From the NCBI GenBank assembly GCA_001938485.1, contig MQRK01247509.1, positions 1 through 25,228 of the forward strand: a stretch of 25,228 nucleotides of DNA, read 5' to 3'. This stretch comes from Girardia tigrina. Lineage: Eukaryota > Platyhelminthes > Tricladida > Dugesiidae. The position numbers and the translations under genes were made by a program. Positions 12,420 through 23,110 of this stretch are shown here, one piece after another (position 1 is the first letter of the stretch; every line of letters begins with the position of its first letter). The notes under the pieces are model-generated. The model had not been told where the DNA came from. It saw only the letters and a list, made by a program, of their open reading frames with translations, and did not search any database.

Positions 12420-12660
12420 TCATGAAAATACTTTCAATAAAGTTGAAGAGGATGGTGTTTGGACATTGATTTTAGGATCAAAGGATTTGATCAACAATGC
12501 TTCACCCATCACCCTCTCCCAGTAATTATCAAATTGTGAACACAAAATCTTAAAATTAATTGCATCAACTTTACTATTCAAACAGTTCTTCTTATGTTGA
12601 GCAATATTGCTATCACTTTCCCTGCGATTATGTTCCTGAATTCGTTTACAGATTTAGTTT
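12420..12660 (-). pseudogene. Penelope-like element, GIY-YIG endonuclease end
   Basis: The minus strand reads ICKRIQEHNRRESDSNIAQH, then VDAINFKILCSQFDNYWER, then MGEALLIKSFDPKINVQ before a stop at 12422-12420. This is the pattern of the C-terminal part of a Penelope-like element GIY-YIG endonuclease: the R..EH arginine region, the conserved H, and the catalytic E within an R...EA.LI motif. The domain's front part and the reverse transcriptase are not seen, because the upstream side merges with a hAT fossil. It is a short 5'-truncated fossil, as is common for this class. The hammerhead-like motif lies about 70 bp downstream of the stop. Confidence 0.65.
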
Positions 12661-12789
12661 ACTATTTTTATTATATTTATTATACCAAATATGTTACAAT
12701 AACGGATCCAGAATATTCAAATTAATCTCTTGACATTGTTTGAATAATAATAAACGCGTGTAGTTTTGATATTATAAAAAAAATTTGTG

Positions 12790-14150
12790 TAAAGTATTTT
12801 CTTTTCAATTTTTTTGGAATGTTTTAAGAACTCAGAATATTCGTCTACTATTAACAATCTCTAATAAAAATCAGTGAGGTTATAAACACGATAAAACTTC
12901 TGTATTTCATCTTTTTCTTGTAGATTAATCAACTTGAGTAGCAAATTTTACGGTACTGTTTCTAATTAAAAAAATAAATTACCAAACACAGACTGTTCTT
13001 TCTCATTACTTTTAAAATCTAGAAAAGCCCTTCTAATTCATCTAGTAATCTTTGGAATAAAATATTACCCTTTCTGAACTTAAAATATCTTTCACTTCGT
13101 TCATCTCATCTGAAAGGATCTTACATACTGAGAAAGAAAATAAATTGTCTTCTGCAAGTTGATTGTTTAAAATATAATTTTTTAGTCTCTTGATTTTACA
13201 TGCTTATACTTTGAAGAAGCGAAGTTTCTCTTTCCTTGTTGTTTTAAATTTAATTCTTTGAGAAATTCAGTTGTGTCTACCAGAAAAACTGAGCATCATA
13301 TGATTGTTTTGAATAAAAAATTCTAGAATTTCTTTAACTAAACAACAAGTTTTTTTAAGTTGAATGTGTACTGAACTGCCTAACGTATGTAAAATAAATT
13401 AAGTCAACGAATTCTATTTCTGATCCTTTAAAAAATATATGAAATTGCGATGATTTAACCTTTTCCACTTTAAGTGTTTTTTAACTCAAGAGAGCAGTAC
13501 CTCAGTGATATTTTTGCGTTGGAACATCTGAAAAGGAACTTCTGTTTTACTAAAAAAAGATCCATTGCTATAAATTTGTGTCATTATAAATTTAATTATT
13601 GTAGTTTGTGATAAAAGAAAATGAAAGCACGGGCGCAATAGCGGCGCCTAAGGAGTACAAAAGCTTAATCCTCAACTTTGAACAAAATTTACAGTTTTTA
13701 CAACCACGCCAATGATATGATAAATTTGTAAAAAAAATATCTTTTTGGTTTTTCATAATATGAATGAACTTATTTCGGGAACCAAAAATATTTTATTTCC
13801 TTTTAAAGACTTACAATTCCTGATTTAAAACCCACTATTCTTGGAGCTCCATCCATGGAAATTTCAGTCACTGAATATAAAATTATATTACTATTACAAT
13901 CAAGTACACGATACTCTGCTTCAAATATGTCAAATCGTATTTTAATGTCTTTCAGACTTTTAAGACAAAAGCTCATCAAGTACATACAAATCTTGTGAAA
14001 TGCTACGAATAAATATCAAACTTTGAGCAGCATCGTTATTATTGCGTACTTCCATCAAGTACTAATGAAGAAATCAAAGATGTTTCAGAATTGGTTCCAT
14101 TGATCTTGAAATTTTCAATTTTAGAAGTTGATTTAACGACTTTTCTGTCG
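12790..14150 (-). pseudogene. hAT-superfamily transposase (ZBED5/GTF2IRD2-like), decayed
   Basis: Pieces of a hAT transposase follow one another on the minus strand in changing frames. First come DAAQSLIFIRSISQ and LYVLDELL (about 13970-14060), matching the 'AQL.IFIR...ELL' block. Then VTEISMDGAPRIVGFKSG (about 13830-13890) matches the 'TTDGAPAMVG' catalytic block. Then FLVDTTEFLKELNLKQQGK (about 13230-13293) matches 'FLTDITEHLNELNLKLQGK'. Finally FLDFKSNEKEQSVFGN and LLKLINLQEKDEIQKFY (about 12910-13050) match 'FQDFRSHE...LIDLQ'. Many stops and shifts separate these, so it is dead. The BED zinc finger, the dimerisation end and terminal repeats were not found. It is closest to the hAT group that includes human ZBED5- and GTF2IRD2-like genes. 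Confidence 0.75.
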
Positions 14151-14649
14151 ATCCATAACTACTTATTTTTTAACTTATTTATAAGTTACATATAATCAAA
14201 CTTACTGAATTTATTAAAAAAAACGTATTTGAAACACTAATTTTATTTTGACAAAATAAATCTTTTATTAAAAAAATATTTATTGTAATTTTCTTTTGAA
14301 ATACATAAAATATATCACAAAAAATGCTTCACAGTCGCAGGCCATGATTAATTGTTGTGAGGATTTTTAAGTCTCATTTCATTTTTTTTTAATTAAAGAT
14401 GAAAAACATTTTAAATAAATATTTAATATTTAAGTAAAAAAATAGAAATTTATTATAAAATAAGTAAAGACGATAAAATGCGATATAAAGTTTAAATATT
14501 AATAATTTTTAAAAAATGTTTTTAGGTAAAATTTTAAATAATGAATGTGGTGATCGAGATTTTATACAGCCCAAATATCAAGATAAACATTAAAAAAAAC
14601 CTCAAAAAAATAAAAATTTATTTAATCAAACTAAATGAATTAAGAATTA
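14151..14649. other. AT-rich spacer, nothing recognised
   Basis: This is very AT-rich DNA with short A and T runs and no open frame of note. It lies between the hAT fossil and the second GC-rich Gypsy fragment. Confidence 0.4.
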
Positions 14650-15963
14650 CGAGAACAATTCACCTCTTTCTCGTGTTACTTGACCGAAGTATAGGCCGCC
14701 GCTCCCCCGAGTGACTCAGGCGGTGCCTCGCCGCTCTTCCACTTCCATGCCGCTGTCAATGAACGGCCATCGAATTCAGACGAAAAATCGGCATCGTCGA
14801 TCCCTATGCGTGCCGGTCTATTTGCTCTAGCCACCGCCGCCTGGTACTCGATCCGCACTTCCACCGGGTACACACACGCCCCGAGTTGACTGATTACGTC
14901 CATACCAAGAAATACCCCAGTCCTCGACCCGACGACTTCCGGCATCATTATGACATAATATTCGAGCCGCTTGCCGCCACACTCAATCGGAAACGTCGCC
15001 CTGAACCGCACCCTGGCCGCCGAGCCATCCATCATTCGAAATGTTTCGTCCACTCGAACTAACTTTACCGGCGGCACTAATACCCTTGCGACGACTGATG
15101 TCGAACATCCCGTGTCAACCATCGCGCTCACGGTTCTCCCGCACACGTTCACCGGAACGAATGCAAGATGCGCGTCATTACAGCCGGAATCCCCACCCGC
15201 GCAATACTTAGGACCGGCTATCGGTTTCCCGCTGGATCAGTTTTGCGCTGCTGGCATTTACTTGCGAAGTGACCGCTCTGTCCGAAGTTAAAGCATCCGC
15301 TTATTTGCCGCAGCTCTCGGTTCTCGGTTCGATCATTTATTTTTTGAAAGCACCGCCTCCCGGTCGCGCATTCATGTGCAAAATGCCCGTTTCCGCTACA
15401 GCAGTAGCATGTCGGTCCTCCTGTATCCGATAATAAAGGCAGTTGAAACCGATTTATCGGCCGTGCGGCAGCCGCTGTCTCTTTCAAGGGTTCACATGCC
15501 GCCTTAACGTGAACTCTAGCCAGCAGGACATGTGTTTCGAGGTCTGGTGCTTTCCCAAATGTTTCGGCCTCCACGTTCCTCATTGTAGTTTCGGGTAGCC
15601 CATTTACGAATGCTTGGGCTATGAAGGTCTTCCGGTCTTGCCCATTGCTGCAGATCACGGCCGCCGATCGCTTCAATTCAGCCATAAAAACGTCAACTCT
15701 TTCACTGGGAACCAACCATCGGGATGAAAACGTCGCCCATGACAGTCTCGAGCTCGGGGCAAAGGCTGCGCTTTTTTCGAAGTCCCTCCGCGTCTCCTCA
15801 TTGAAACTTCGGAACACCATTGAGGCCTCGCCAGTCAGTACCAGCGGCAGCATCACTGACTTATTTTCGTTGAATTGCAGAATCGCTCGATCCAGATTGC
15901 GACGTCTTCACGCCCATCCTACACGGGAACGATCTTCAGGGTTTTAATCAAGGCCGCGATAGC
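14650..15963 (-). mobile_element. GC-rich Ty3/Gypsy fragment B: gag and protease
   Basis: A fossil front half of a Ty3/Gypsy LTR retrotransposon. Gag is at 15856-15218 (212 codons in the main frame, with recognisable sequence further 5'). It includes a capsid-like part with MVFRSFNEETRRDF and FMAELKRSAAVICSNG, then two nucleocapsid zinc knuckles, CYCCSGNGHFAHEC and one beginning CFNFGQSGHFASKC. Protease is at 15152-14676 (158 codons), with the active-site motif MVDTGCSTSVVA and the flap-side FLGMDVISQLGA. Reverse transcriptase, RNase H and integrase are absent. There are about two breaks. The G+C richness is the same as in fragment A (3351-4200), and the two cover non-overlapping parts of one element type in the same orientation. 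The 100-bp repeat abuts its upstream end. Confidence 0.85.
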
Positions 15964-16065
15964 TTGAGAAAACTGGAATTAAATAAAACAATTAACAGAT
16001 AGACCAACCGTATTTTGAATTATTAACAAACCTGGCAAATACCAATTTAAACAAAAATAATTAAA
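15964..16065. repeat. 100-bp direct repeat, copy 2
   Basis: About 93% identical by eye to 3250-3350, same orientation. Here it abuts the gag-side end of Gypsy fragment B, while copy 1 abuts the integrase-side end of fragment A. Together they sit where two LTRs of one element would sit. Confidence 0.7.
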
Positions 16066-16149
16066 TCACAACATATTTCTTATTGTCTTCAACTAACGAA
16101 ATCTTTAAATTTTATTTAACAATCTTGTTGGATAATTACTAGGAAGATA

Positions 16150-16345
16150 CAGTGAAAGCCCCTTATAGTGACCACCGCTTAAGAGTGACCGCCTTTATGT
16201 ACGCACTGCATTTGCAGCAACCTTTAATGCATGCTATGGTGCTGACTTTGACTAATAAACATGACTTCGGATAAATGGGCAGCCGGTTATAGTGGCCAAA
16301 TCTGGCTGGACAAATGAGACCACTTTAAGTGACTTTAATTCTAAT
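16150..16345. mobile_element. pogo/Tigger-like terminus, partial
   Basis: From a TA dinucleotide at 16148-16149 the sequence continues CAGTGAAAGCCCCTTATAGT, then GACCACCGCTTAAGAGTGACC. It has further TAGTGGCCAAA and GACCACTTTAAGTGAC units downstream. CAGT...-starting ends inserted at TA, with repeated 'TAGTGACCA'-type units, are typical of pogo/Tigger elements. No matching right end and no transposase were found, so only one end survives in the window. Confidence 0.45.
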
Positions 16346-16803
16346 TAATCTAATTAATTACGATGCTTAAATTTATCAATATTTCAATTTTAGATATTAA
16401 GTATTTTTATTACATATAATAAATATATAACATTGAAATATAAGACATACTTCCCTTATTGTTTCAGTGTACAAACCAATTTATATTCGATATGCGCTTC
16501 AGTCAAAATAGTTCTTTTTAAATAGTTTTAAATAATAAGTAAACCATTCTACAATTCCTAACTGAGCCTCGGAAAAAACTGACGTCTCTTAACCTTTTCC
16601 AACAGGTTTGTAAATATTTATGCAAAACATGAATAAGATTGCAGTTGCTTCTTGTTCTACTCGGTGGATAATTCTATTTTCTTAATCTATTTTTTCTCAT
16701 CTAAAATTCTGAACTCGATCTGTGAAATAAGGAGCATTTTCATGTAGGAAAGTTTGAGTGCAGATCATGTTGAATTAGCGCTTGGTAATCTAAATCCTTT
16801 GAT
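16346..16803. other. AT-rich stretch, nothing recognised
   Basis: No open frame, motif or repeat partner was found here. It may be internal decayed sequence of the pogo-like element. Confidence 0.35.
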
Positions 16804-17312
16804 GAGGTCTGGCAAAAAGATTCATGAAAACTCATCTGTGTGATTTTAATATTGATGGGATTTATAATTTGAAAATAATATAAGTAAATGACGTTTTATT
16901 TTTTAGATGAACAAAAAGTCTTTGGTACTCACATCATAAAAACTTCTGAAAATGATTGTTGTGATATGCTCCTATTAAAAGAAGCCCAGGAAAAAAACCA
17001 ATGAGTTTTATGACACCAGTGTATTTAATTAACACGTGATAATGGCCAAAAAAATATATTTGCATAACTAAAAACTGAGTTTCATTTCCTGGAAATATTT
17101 GCTGGAGGTCAAGACAATGAGGTTCCTTCAAAAAGAAAGAAAAAAACCTTCAACCTGATTGTATATCTTGATGATATGTGTCCTTTGATTTTTATGGATA
17201 TCAGTGATGTAATGGGCACTTGAGAAGGGATTTGGTTACAAGAAGGGCCTAACCTCATGCGGCTACGGTTTCAGTCCACTGATTAGAGAATAACATACAT
17301 CAGTTCCTTAGG

Positions 17313-17525
17313 CTTTCTGAGTGGCCATCAAAAAGTACCGACCTAAATGGAATTCTTCTTCAACATCTGAAAGCAGTACACAGCGATATTACCACGGTCG
17401 ATGAACTTGAAAGTACTTTACTATTCGCATTGCAGAGCATCGACATGGAAATAATTCTCAAGGCCTTATCTTCCTCGATTCTATGTCTTCAAAAGTGTCG
17501 CAACAATGACGGAGGGCATTTTTAA
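17313..17525 (+). pseudogene. Tc1-like transposase, C-terminal fragment
   Basis: An open stretch of 70 codons reads LSEWPSKSTDLNG, then HLKAVHSDITTVDELESTLL, then CLQKCRNNDGGHF and a stop. This matches the end of Tc1-family transposases ('WPSQSPDLNPIENLW..LK...T..EL...L...W..I......LI.S...RC...I...GG'). The catalytic NPIE segment is shortened, so the last acidic residue is not in place. It sits inside the extra block that separates R1 copy B from copy A. The upstream sequence to 17215 may be more of the same transposase but is unreadable. It is an inactive remnant. Confidence 0.6.
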
Positions 17526-17859
17526 AATTTCTGAACAGCAAGCTTATTTATGTAAATATGATTGTTTGCCTTTATGATGTGTTGAAAATAAACACTTTGC
17601 TTTTAAAAAAACCTTTGGTTTTCTTCTGGGTACCCTGTTGTTTGTCGGAATATTTTTGTCCGAATTTTAGTTTGTTCGAACAAGTTTTGTAAGATTTTAA
17701 ATTTGTCAAAATTATTTTTCATTAATATTTAAATTTTTTAAATATTTTGTCTCAAAATTTCCATTATATGTGTTTGTCGGAAGTATTTTTTTTCTGTGTA
17801 TTTCATAAATAAAATTTAACATTAACAAAATAATTTGTAACTTATCAAAAGAGGTAGAG

Positions 17860-18010
17860 GGTTTCAATTTTACATTGAGTTTTTCATATTTTACATTGGG
17901 AATTTTTCATTTTTAATTGAGATTTTTTAATTATGAATTCAATTTTGTTGATTGTAAATTGAGATTTTTAATTTTAAAATGAGATTTTGACTTTCAATTT
18001 GACATTTTTA
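17860..18010. repeat. degenerate AT-rich tandem repeat
   Basis: Imperfect units built on ATTGAGATTTTT recur about every 25-30 bp, for example ACATTGAGTTTTTCA, AATTGAGATTTTTTAAT and AAATGAGATTTTGAC. No coding potential. Confidence 0.45.
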
Positions 18011-18683
18011 ATTTAAATTTTAGATTTTTTTATTTTGATTTCAAACTGTTTTATTATAAAATGATTTATTTTGTCTGTAGTTTTTGTCAAATTTGTTGAA
18101 CATTATTTTTAGTTTACAGTGAATATGTACTAAAAAATGATGCTTAAAATTTAAAAAAATATTAATAAAATGTTTTGAATTTATTTAATGATTAAAAGTA
18201 TTTTAGAAATTTTTGTAATATATCAATATTTTTGAAATAATTTTGATATTTAATTATTTATTTTGCCAATGAATTAAATTCTAAATTTAAGGAAAATTAA
18301 TTACAAGTATAAATGGTTTAATTTGAATTTTTTTGTTATTTGGAGTATTTTACATTCTTGGGTGCACTTTTTCAACGATTAAGGACGAGAATACCTTAAA
18401 TCACTGGTGAGTGACCTCCGGTCTTTCATATCCGCTAATAAGACCCGATAATGTTTTCAAAAATGATGTAGATTAACTATTAATCAAACGTATATATTTT
18501 CGTAAAAATTGCAAAAATTAGATTTATTTATTAATAAAATTTCTCCAAAAAACTGAATTCATCTTTATGAAAAAACTAATTTTAATTTTTGATTAATTTT
18601 AAATTGATTTTTATTTTAATAAAAAGTAATATGGCCTGCTGCAACAAAAGGTTGTCCATCCCTGCTATATTGGTATATATAAA

Positions 18684-19009
18684 TGTTATCGTTTTGTTAT
18701 TTAATTCAGATATGAAGTAAATCAAACAATAAAATATCGGATATGAAGTAAATTAAACAACAAAACGTCTAAATATCTTTTTTATTGATTATATATAAAT
18801 TGTGTACTGCATTACCGTTTTTTTATATATTTTAAACAGCATATATTTTTTTCCATATAAAAAAACAAATTTGTAAAAATTTACATGTTTTCTAAATAAT
18901 AACATCATAAAAATATACAATTTTTATAATTAACAAATTCATTTAACATGCATAAAAATAAACATATTTGAATTTAAAAATACAAAATTATCTTTTGAAC
19001 AACACAACA
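18684..19009 (-). repeat. 3' LTR (complete)
   Basis: 326 bp, beginning TGTTGTGTTG and ending GATAACA on the minus strand, that is TG...CA. The part 18684-18910 matches 24764-24992. It is preceded by a G-rich polypurine-type tract. Its outer end abuts repeat R1. Confidence 0.8.
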
Positions 19010-19026
19010 AAGCCCCCCGTTCGGAG
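19010..19026 (-). promoter_or_regulatory. polypurine tract
   Basis: On the minus strand TCCGAACGGGGGGCTT lies directly before the 3' LTR. This is the expected place for the primer of plus-strand DNA synthesis. It is the most G-rich run in the neighbourhood. Confidence 0.6.
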
Positions 19027-19029
19027 ATT

Positions 19030-20548
19030 TGATTATCGGTTTTTACTGAAAAACAAATTTATTCTTTTGTGTGTTCAAGTCTTATTATGTTATCTGTTGA
19101 TTTATTTTGAGTATATATTGAAAAATGTACTCGTTTTAGTAATTTATTATTGTGTATATGTAGTGATTGTTGTGTTGTATCTGTTTTATTTTTTTGGTTA
19201 TAGTGTGATGTGTTAAGAGTATTATGAAGATCAGATATTGGAGTATTTAGGAGTTCTGTTAAAATTTTTGTAGAGTCTTCTTTTGTGTTTTCAAGTGTTT
19301 TCGAATCAGTTTTTGTATCTTCGACTGTGAATGCTGGTTTGGTATTACTTATGTGTACTAGTGTTTTTATGCCGTCTTTTAAAATTTTTGCATTATGTGA
19401 AAATATTTCTATTATTTTGTAAGGTCCTGAATAGGTTGGATGTAAACCTTTAACTGTTTGATTTTTTAACCATAAGAATTTTGCAGAGTATAAGGATTTC
19501 GGAAGAAATTCTTTGAAATTGTGTAGTGCTTTGCAATGAGTATCCTTGTCTAAAAGTTCGAATTGATTCCTGGCTATTTGTATATCTTCATTTGTTGGTG
19601 TTTCATTGGAGTTGGTTAGTTCTGCTAAAATGCGAATTAAGGAACCAAAAAGAGCTTAAGCTGGAGCTATATTGGTAGAAGTACTAGGTGTATTCCTCCA
19701 ACCCAATAGAACATACGGTATTACATCTAACCATCGCGTGTTGTTATCAGCTAATATTTTCAATGATATTTTGAACATTTTATTGAAACGTTCTAATACA
19801 CCGTTGGATTGAGGATGGTATGCAGATGTGTGGACATGTGTTGTTCCTAATTTTTCTACGAGAAATAATCTGATATAAGATGTTTTGGTGTTCCAAAGCG
19901 GTAAACCCATATAGCCATAAATGTCAGACATATTGTATCTGCATCAATTGTTTCTAAAGGTACTGCTTCGGGCCAACGAGTTGTTCGATCTAGCATTGTT
20001 AGAATGTATTGGAAGCCTCTATCTAATGGCAAAGGATCAACAAGATCTATGTGAACAGTTTCAAAACGGCTTGTTGTTGGAAAATGGTATAAAGGCGGTG
20101 AGAGTTTTCTTGTTACTTTATATTTTTGCAAAAGAATACATTGTTCAGTCCAAATTTTAATATCACATCTCATTGATGGCCATATGACTCTAGTATGAAG
20201 TAGTTTATAGGTATTGGAACTTCCTGGATGGTGTAAGCGATGAATATAATTAAAAGCTTCTTTGCGTAATTCCTTCGAGAGTATAGGACGTAAAGTTCCA
20301 GATAAACTTGTGTCATATGCTATTCCGTCTTTGAATATAAAATTCTTGAAATATGATAAATCTTCATTAGATGGTTTACTAGAAATGAGTCGATCTGTAG
20401 TAAACATAGGACTAAAAGAAATGCTAGAAACTGATCGAGAAAGAAAAACTGCGACTGTATTTTGTTCTCCTGATAGATATGTTATACTAAAACTGAATTC
20501 TGAAAGAAAAGAAATCTGTCGTTGTTGGCGAGAAGAAGGATTTTTCAT
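19030..20548 (-). pseudogene. Gypsy pol: integrase and C-terminal tail
   Basis: The integrase inserts the element's DNA copy into the genome. The zinc-binding N-terminus appears as HRLHHPGSSNTYKLLHTR with EQCILLQK (HHCC type). The catalytic core has HIDLVDPLP, LDRTTRWPEAVP and HTSAYHPQSNGVLERFN. The C-terminal part includes KILKDGIKTLVHISN, the usual chromatin- or DNA-contact tail, and runs to the polypurine tract. A few breaks divide it. It follows RNase H directly, as in Ty3/Gypsy order. Confidence 0.85.
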
Positions 20549-20549
20549 G

Positions 20550-21770
20550 TTGATAAGATGTATTAAAGGTTTGTGGTCAGTACGAATTACAAATGTTTAA
20601 AATGTTTGACAGATAAAACTATTGTTAGAAGTTCTCTGTCAAAGGTAGAATATTTTTGTTCTGTGGATGAAAATTTCACAGAAAAAATTCTATTGGTTGA
20701 TGTTTTACGTTACTTAATTGGTGAAGTACAGTACCAGCGGCCAAAGTTGAAGCATCCGTTGTCAAAAATAAAGGAGAATCTTTTTTTGGATATGCTAAAA
20801 AATTTAAATTCTGTAGTTTCTCTTTCAAAATTTCGAATTCTGCCTTAAATTCTTCAGTCAATTGTATTTTTGACTTTTTAGGACCATTACTAAGTGATGA
20901 GAGTTTAGCAGTTAATTCTGAACAATTTGGGATATATCTATGACAAAAGTTTACTGTTCCCAAAAAAACTTCTTAATTCTGTGAGGGTAGTAGGTGTTTT
21001 AATATTTTTTATTGTTTTAAGACGTTCTGGTAAAGGTGCATGTCCTTTGTCAGAAATTATATGTTCTAAAAATTTTACAGATGGTGACATAAAGGTACAT
21101 TTCTCAACATTAATTTGTAAATTGTATTCGTGCAATCTGGAAAAAAATATTTTAAGATGTTGAATGTGTTTTTCTTTATTTTCTGATGCTACAAGTATAT
21201 CATTTATGTATACGAATGCAAAAGGTAATTCTGAAAATACTGTATCTATATGACGTTGAAAAGTTTGTGCAGCGTTACGTAAACCGAATGGCATGTATAT
21301 ATATTCAAAAAGACCAAACGGTGTTGTTACACCAGTTTTTAGAATATCTTGGGTGCAACTGGAATCTGGTGATATGCTTTATGTAAGCCTATTGTAGAAA
21401 ATATGTTTGTATTATCTAAACGGTGTAAAATATCAGTTACAAGTGGTAAAGGATAACTATCATGTTGTATGATATTATTTAATAATCTATAATCTCCACA
21501 AGGTCGAATAGATCCATCTTTTTTAGGGACAATGTGGAGTAGTGATGTCCAAGAAGAAGTTGAATGTCTTATTATTCCCGATTTTTCTAGTTGTAAAAAT
21601 TCTTTCTCTGCTGCAATACGACGATCCAGAGCTAACTCTCTATGTCTTTGTCTTATTGGAGAAGTATCTTGTGTAACGATAGGATGTTCAGTAGTGGGCT
21701 TTTGTTGTAAAAAAGAGTTTTTATTAATTGTATTCTGACATTGCTTTCAGATAAAATTTTCTAATTCTCT
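20550..21770 (-). pseudogene. Gypsy pol: reverse transcriptase and RNase H
   Basis: The reverse transcriptase copies the element's RNA to DNA. Recognisable blocks in order are the palm entry with PKKDGSIRPCGDYR, MPFGLRNAAQTFQRHID, the polymerase active-site region with DILVASENKEKH, LQINVEKCTF, and the thumb/connection with TELRSFFG and HRYIPNCSELTAKL. RNase H starts at LFLTTDASTLAAGTVLHQ. Several breaks are present. The order and motifs are those of Ty3/Gypsy (Metaviridae-type) pol. Confidence 0.85.
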
Positions 21771-21918
21771 TGGTCAAGATGAAAGCTTTTCTGAAAGAAA
21801 TGTTTCCTGTGGAATGTTTTTATCAATGACGTTTATTATTTTCTTTTTAAGGCAAGGTTTAATGTAATTTATTGAATTGTTTTCAGAACTATGTTCCGGG
21901 TTTTTAATAATTGTTTTG

Positions 21919-22311
21919 TTAAAATAGTCTACAAGAAATTTGTAATGAGATAAAAAAATCTGCTCCAAGAATAGGTTGACAGACGTCAGCAATAATGAAC
22001 TTCCAAGTAAAATTCTCTTGAAAATTAGAAATATAAAAATTAACGAATTTGTGTCCTGTGGACTTAATTATTGAACCGTTGGCTGCTTGTAGTAACATCA
22101 AATTGTATGTAGTTTGTTTCGAATTATAAGATAATGGTAGAACAGAAACTGCGGAACCACTGTCAATTAAGAAATTAATAATGTTTGAAGGTTTATTGCA
22201 AAAAGTTCCTGGAATAGTGAAAATATTAGATATGGTAATATGTGAAACTATAGGTATAATATTCGGCGATTTAGTAAAAAATCTGCCTCTCCCAATGGTC
22301 GCCGTAACCAA
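21919..22311 (-). pseudogene. Gypsy protease
   Basis: A retropepsin-type aspartic protease. Active-site motif FLIDSGSAVSVLPL, then the flap region, and ILGADFF near the end, the usual hydrophobic-G-A-D-F closing motif. It cuts the Gag-Pol polyprotein. It lies between gag and reverse transcriptase. Confidence 0.8.
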
Positions 22312-22322
22312 TGATGGGCTGG

Positions 22323-23110
22323 TTAGTTTAAAGATTTATTAGAATTGGTGTTTTTCGGTTTCTGAATTTTCTGACTTGAATTCCAAGTACAACCTTGTGA
22401 ACATTGTCTTGCATCATCTCCGAATCTAGCATGGTAAACACATGTTTTAGGATTGAAAAGATTTTTGTCAAAATATCGACAACCAAAGTTGCATGATCTT
22501 GCATTAGTTTTGAATTTGTAGTGGTAATAGCAAGTTATTGGCTTTCTTGATGAGGATCTGGTTCTGTAATTTGATCTACTTGGACTTCTAGATTGTCTTA
22601 TCGTCAATTGATTGATGCTATTTGTAAGATTCGCTACGTTGTAAGATTCTCGTAATAGTTTTGTTGTTTGTTTTAAAAGATCTATTTCTGATTGAGATGT
22701 ATTTATATTTGCAGTAATTGCTGGTGTTGTTTGATTTTGTTTGATGATTTCAAAAGATTGGTCATCAATCGCAGCAAGATCATCTAATCGAACTGTAGTA
22801 GGCACGACTACTAAAAGAACTTGTAATTGAGATGACAGACTTTGTATAAATAATTGTCTCAAAAGATCATTGTTTTGTGTTAAAGCTGGGTTTAGTGAGT
22901 ACAAGTCTGTCCTAGCTTTGTTTAAATGTTCCGTTAGAGTATGGTTTTCTAACATATTTGCCTTAAAATATTTTGATATTAAGTCATATTGTGATGGATC
23001 AGTCATGGTTAGTACGGCCTTAGTTAACTCGTCATAAGCATTTTCCTGTGTTAAGATATGTGGAATATTCGTTATTTTTGTGCAATATTCTGATAGTAGT
23101 AACGATAGTT
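22323..23110 (-). pseudogene. Gypsy gag: capsid end and two unusual zinc knuckles
   Basis: The structural protein that packages the element's RNA. The open frame 23006-22323 (227 codons) starts MTDPSQYDLISKYF and has the capsid-like LRQLFIQSLSSQLQVLLVVV. It then carries a basic Arg/Ser-rich stretch and two related Cys/His knuckles, CYYHYKFKTNARSCNFGC and CVYHARFGDDARQCSQGC. Their spacing is Cys-x3-His-x8 or 9-Cys-x3-Cys, not the common CCHC, which recalls the CHCC Gag knuckles of the CsRn1 clade. More capsid-like sequence seems to lie upstream. Confidence 0.7.

Larger units (their letters stand above)
16804..18683. repeat. large repeat R1, copy B, interrupted
   Basis: The segments 16804-16837, about 16985-17214 and about 18015-18683 match copy A (4214-5168) with high identity. 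The left 200-bp arm lies near 18129-18329. Copy B has an extra block at about 17215-18010, and about 150 bp near 16838-16985 that copy A lacks. It stops at 18683 exactly where an LTR begins, so the right half with the second arm is not present next to it. Confidence 0.75.

Noticed and set aside
17630-17700. TTTGTCGGAATATTTTTGTC and nearby TTCGAACAAG, considered as a tRNA T-arm
   Set aside because: No acceptor or anticodon stems can be drawn around it; no tRNA gene was found anywhere in the window.
18968-19216. 82-codon plus-strand frame full of hydrophobic residues, like a small membrane protein
   Set aside because: It lies antisense to the LTR element's integrase tail and over its 3' LTR; the hydrophobicity comes from A-rich minus-strand codons read backwards.
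19920-21740. Several plus-strand frames of 66-112 codons
   Set aside because: All are antisense to recognisable integrase, RNase H or reverse transcriptase motifs on the minus strand.
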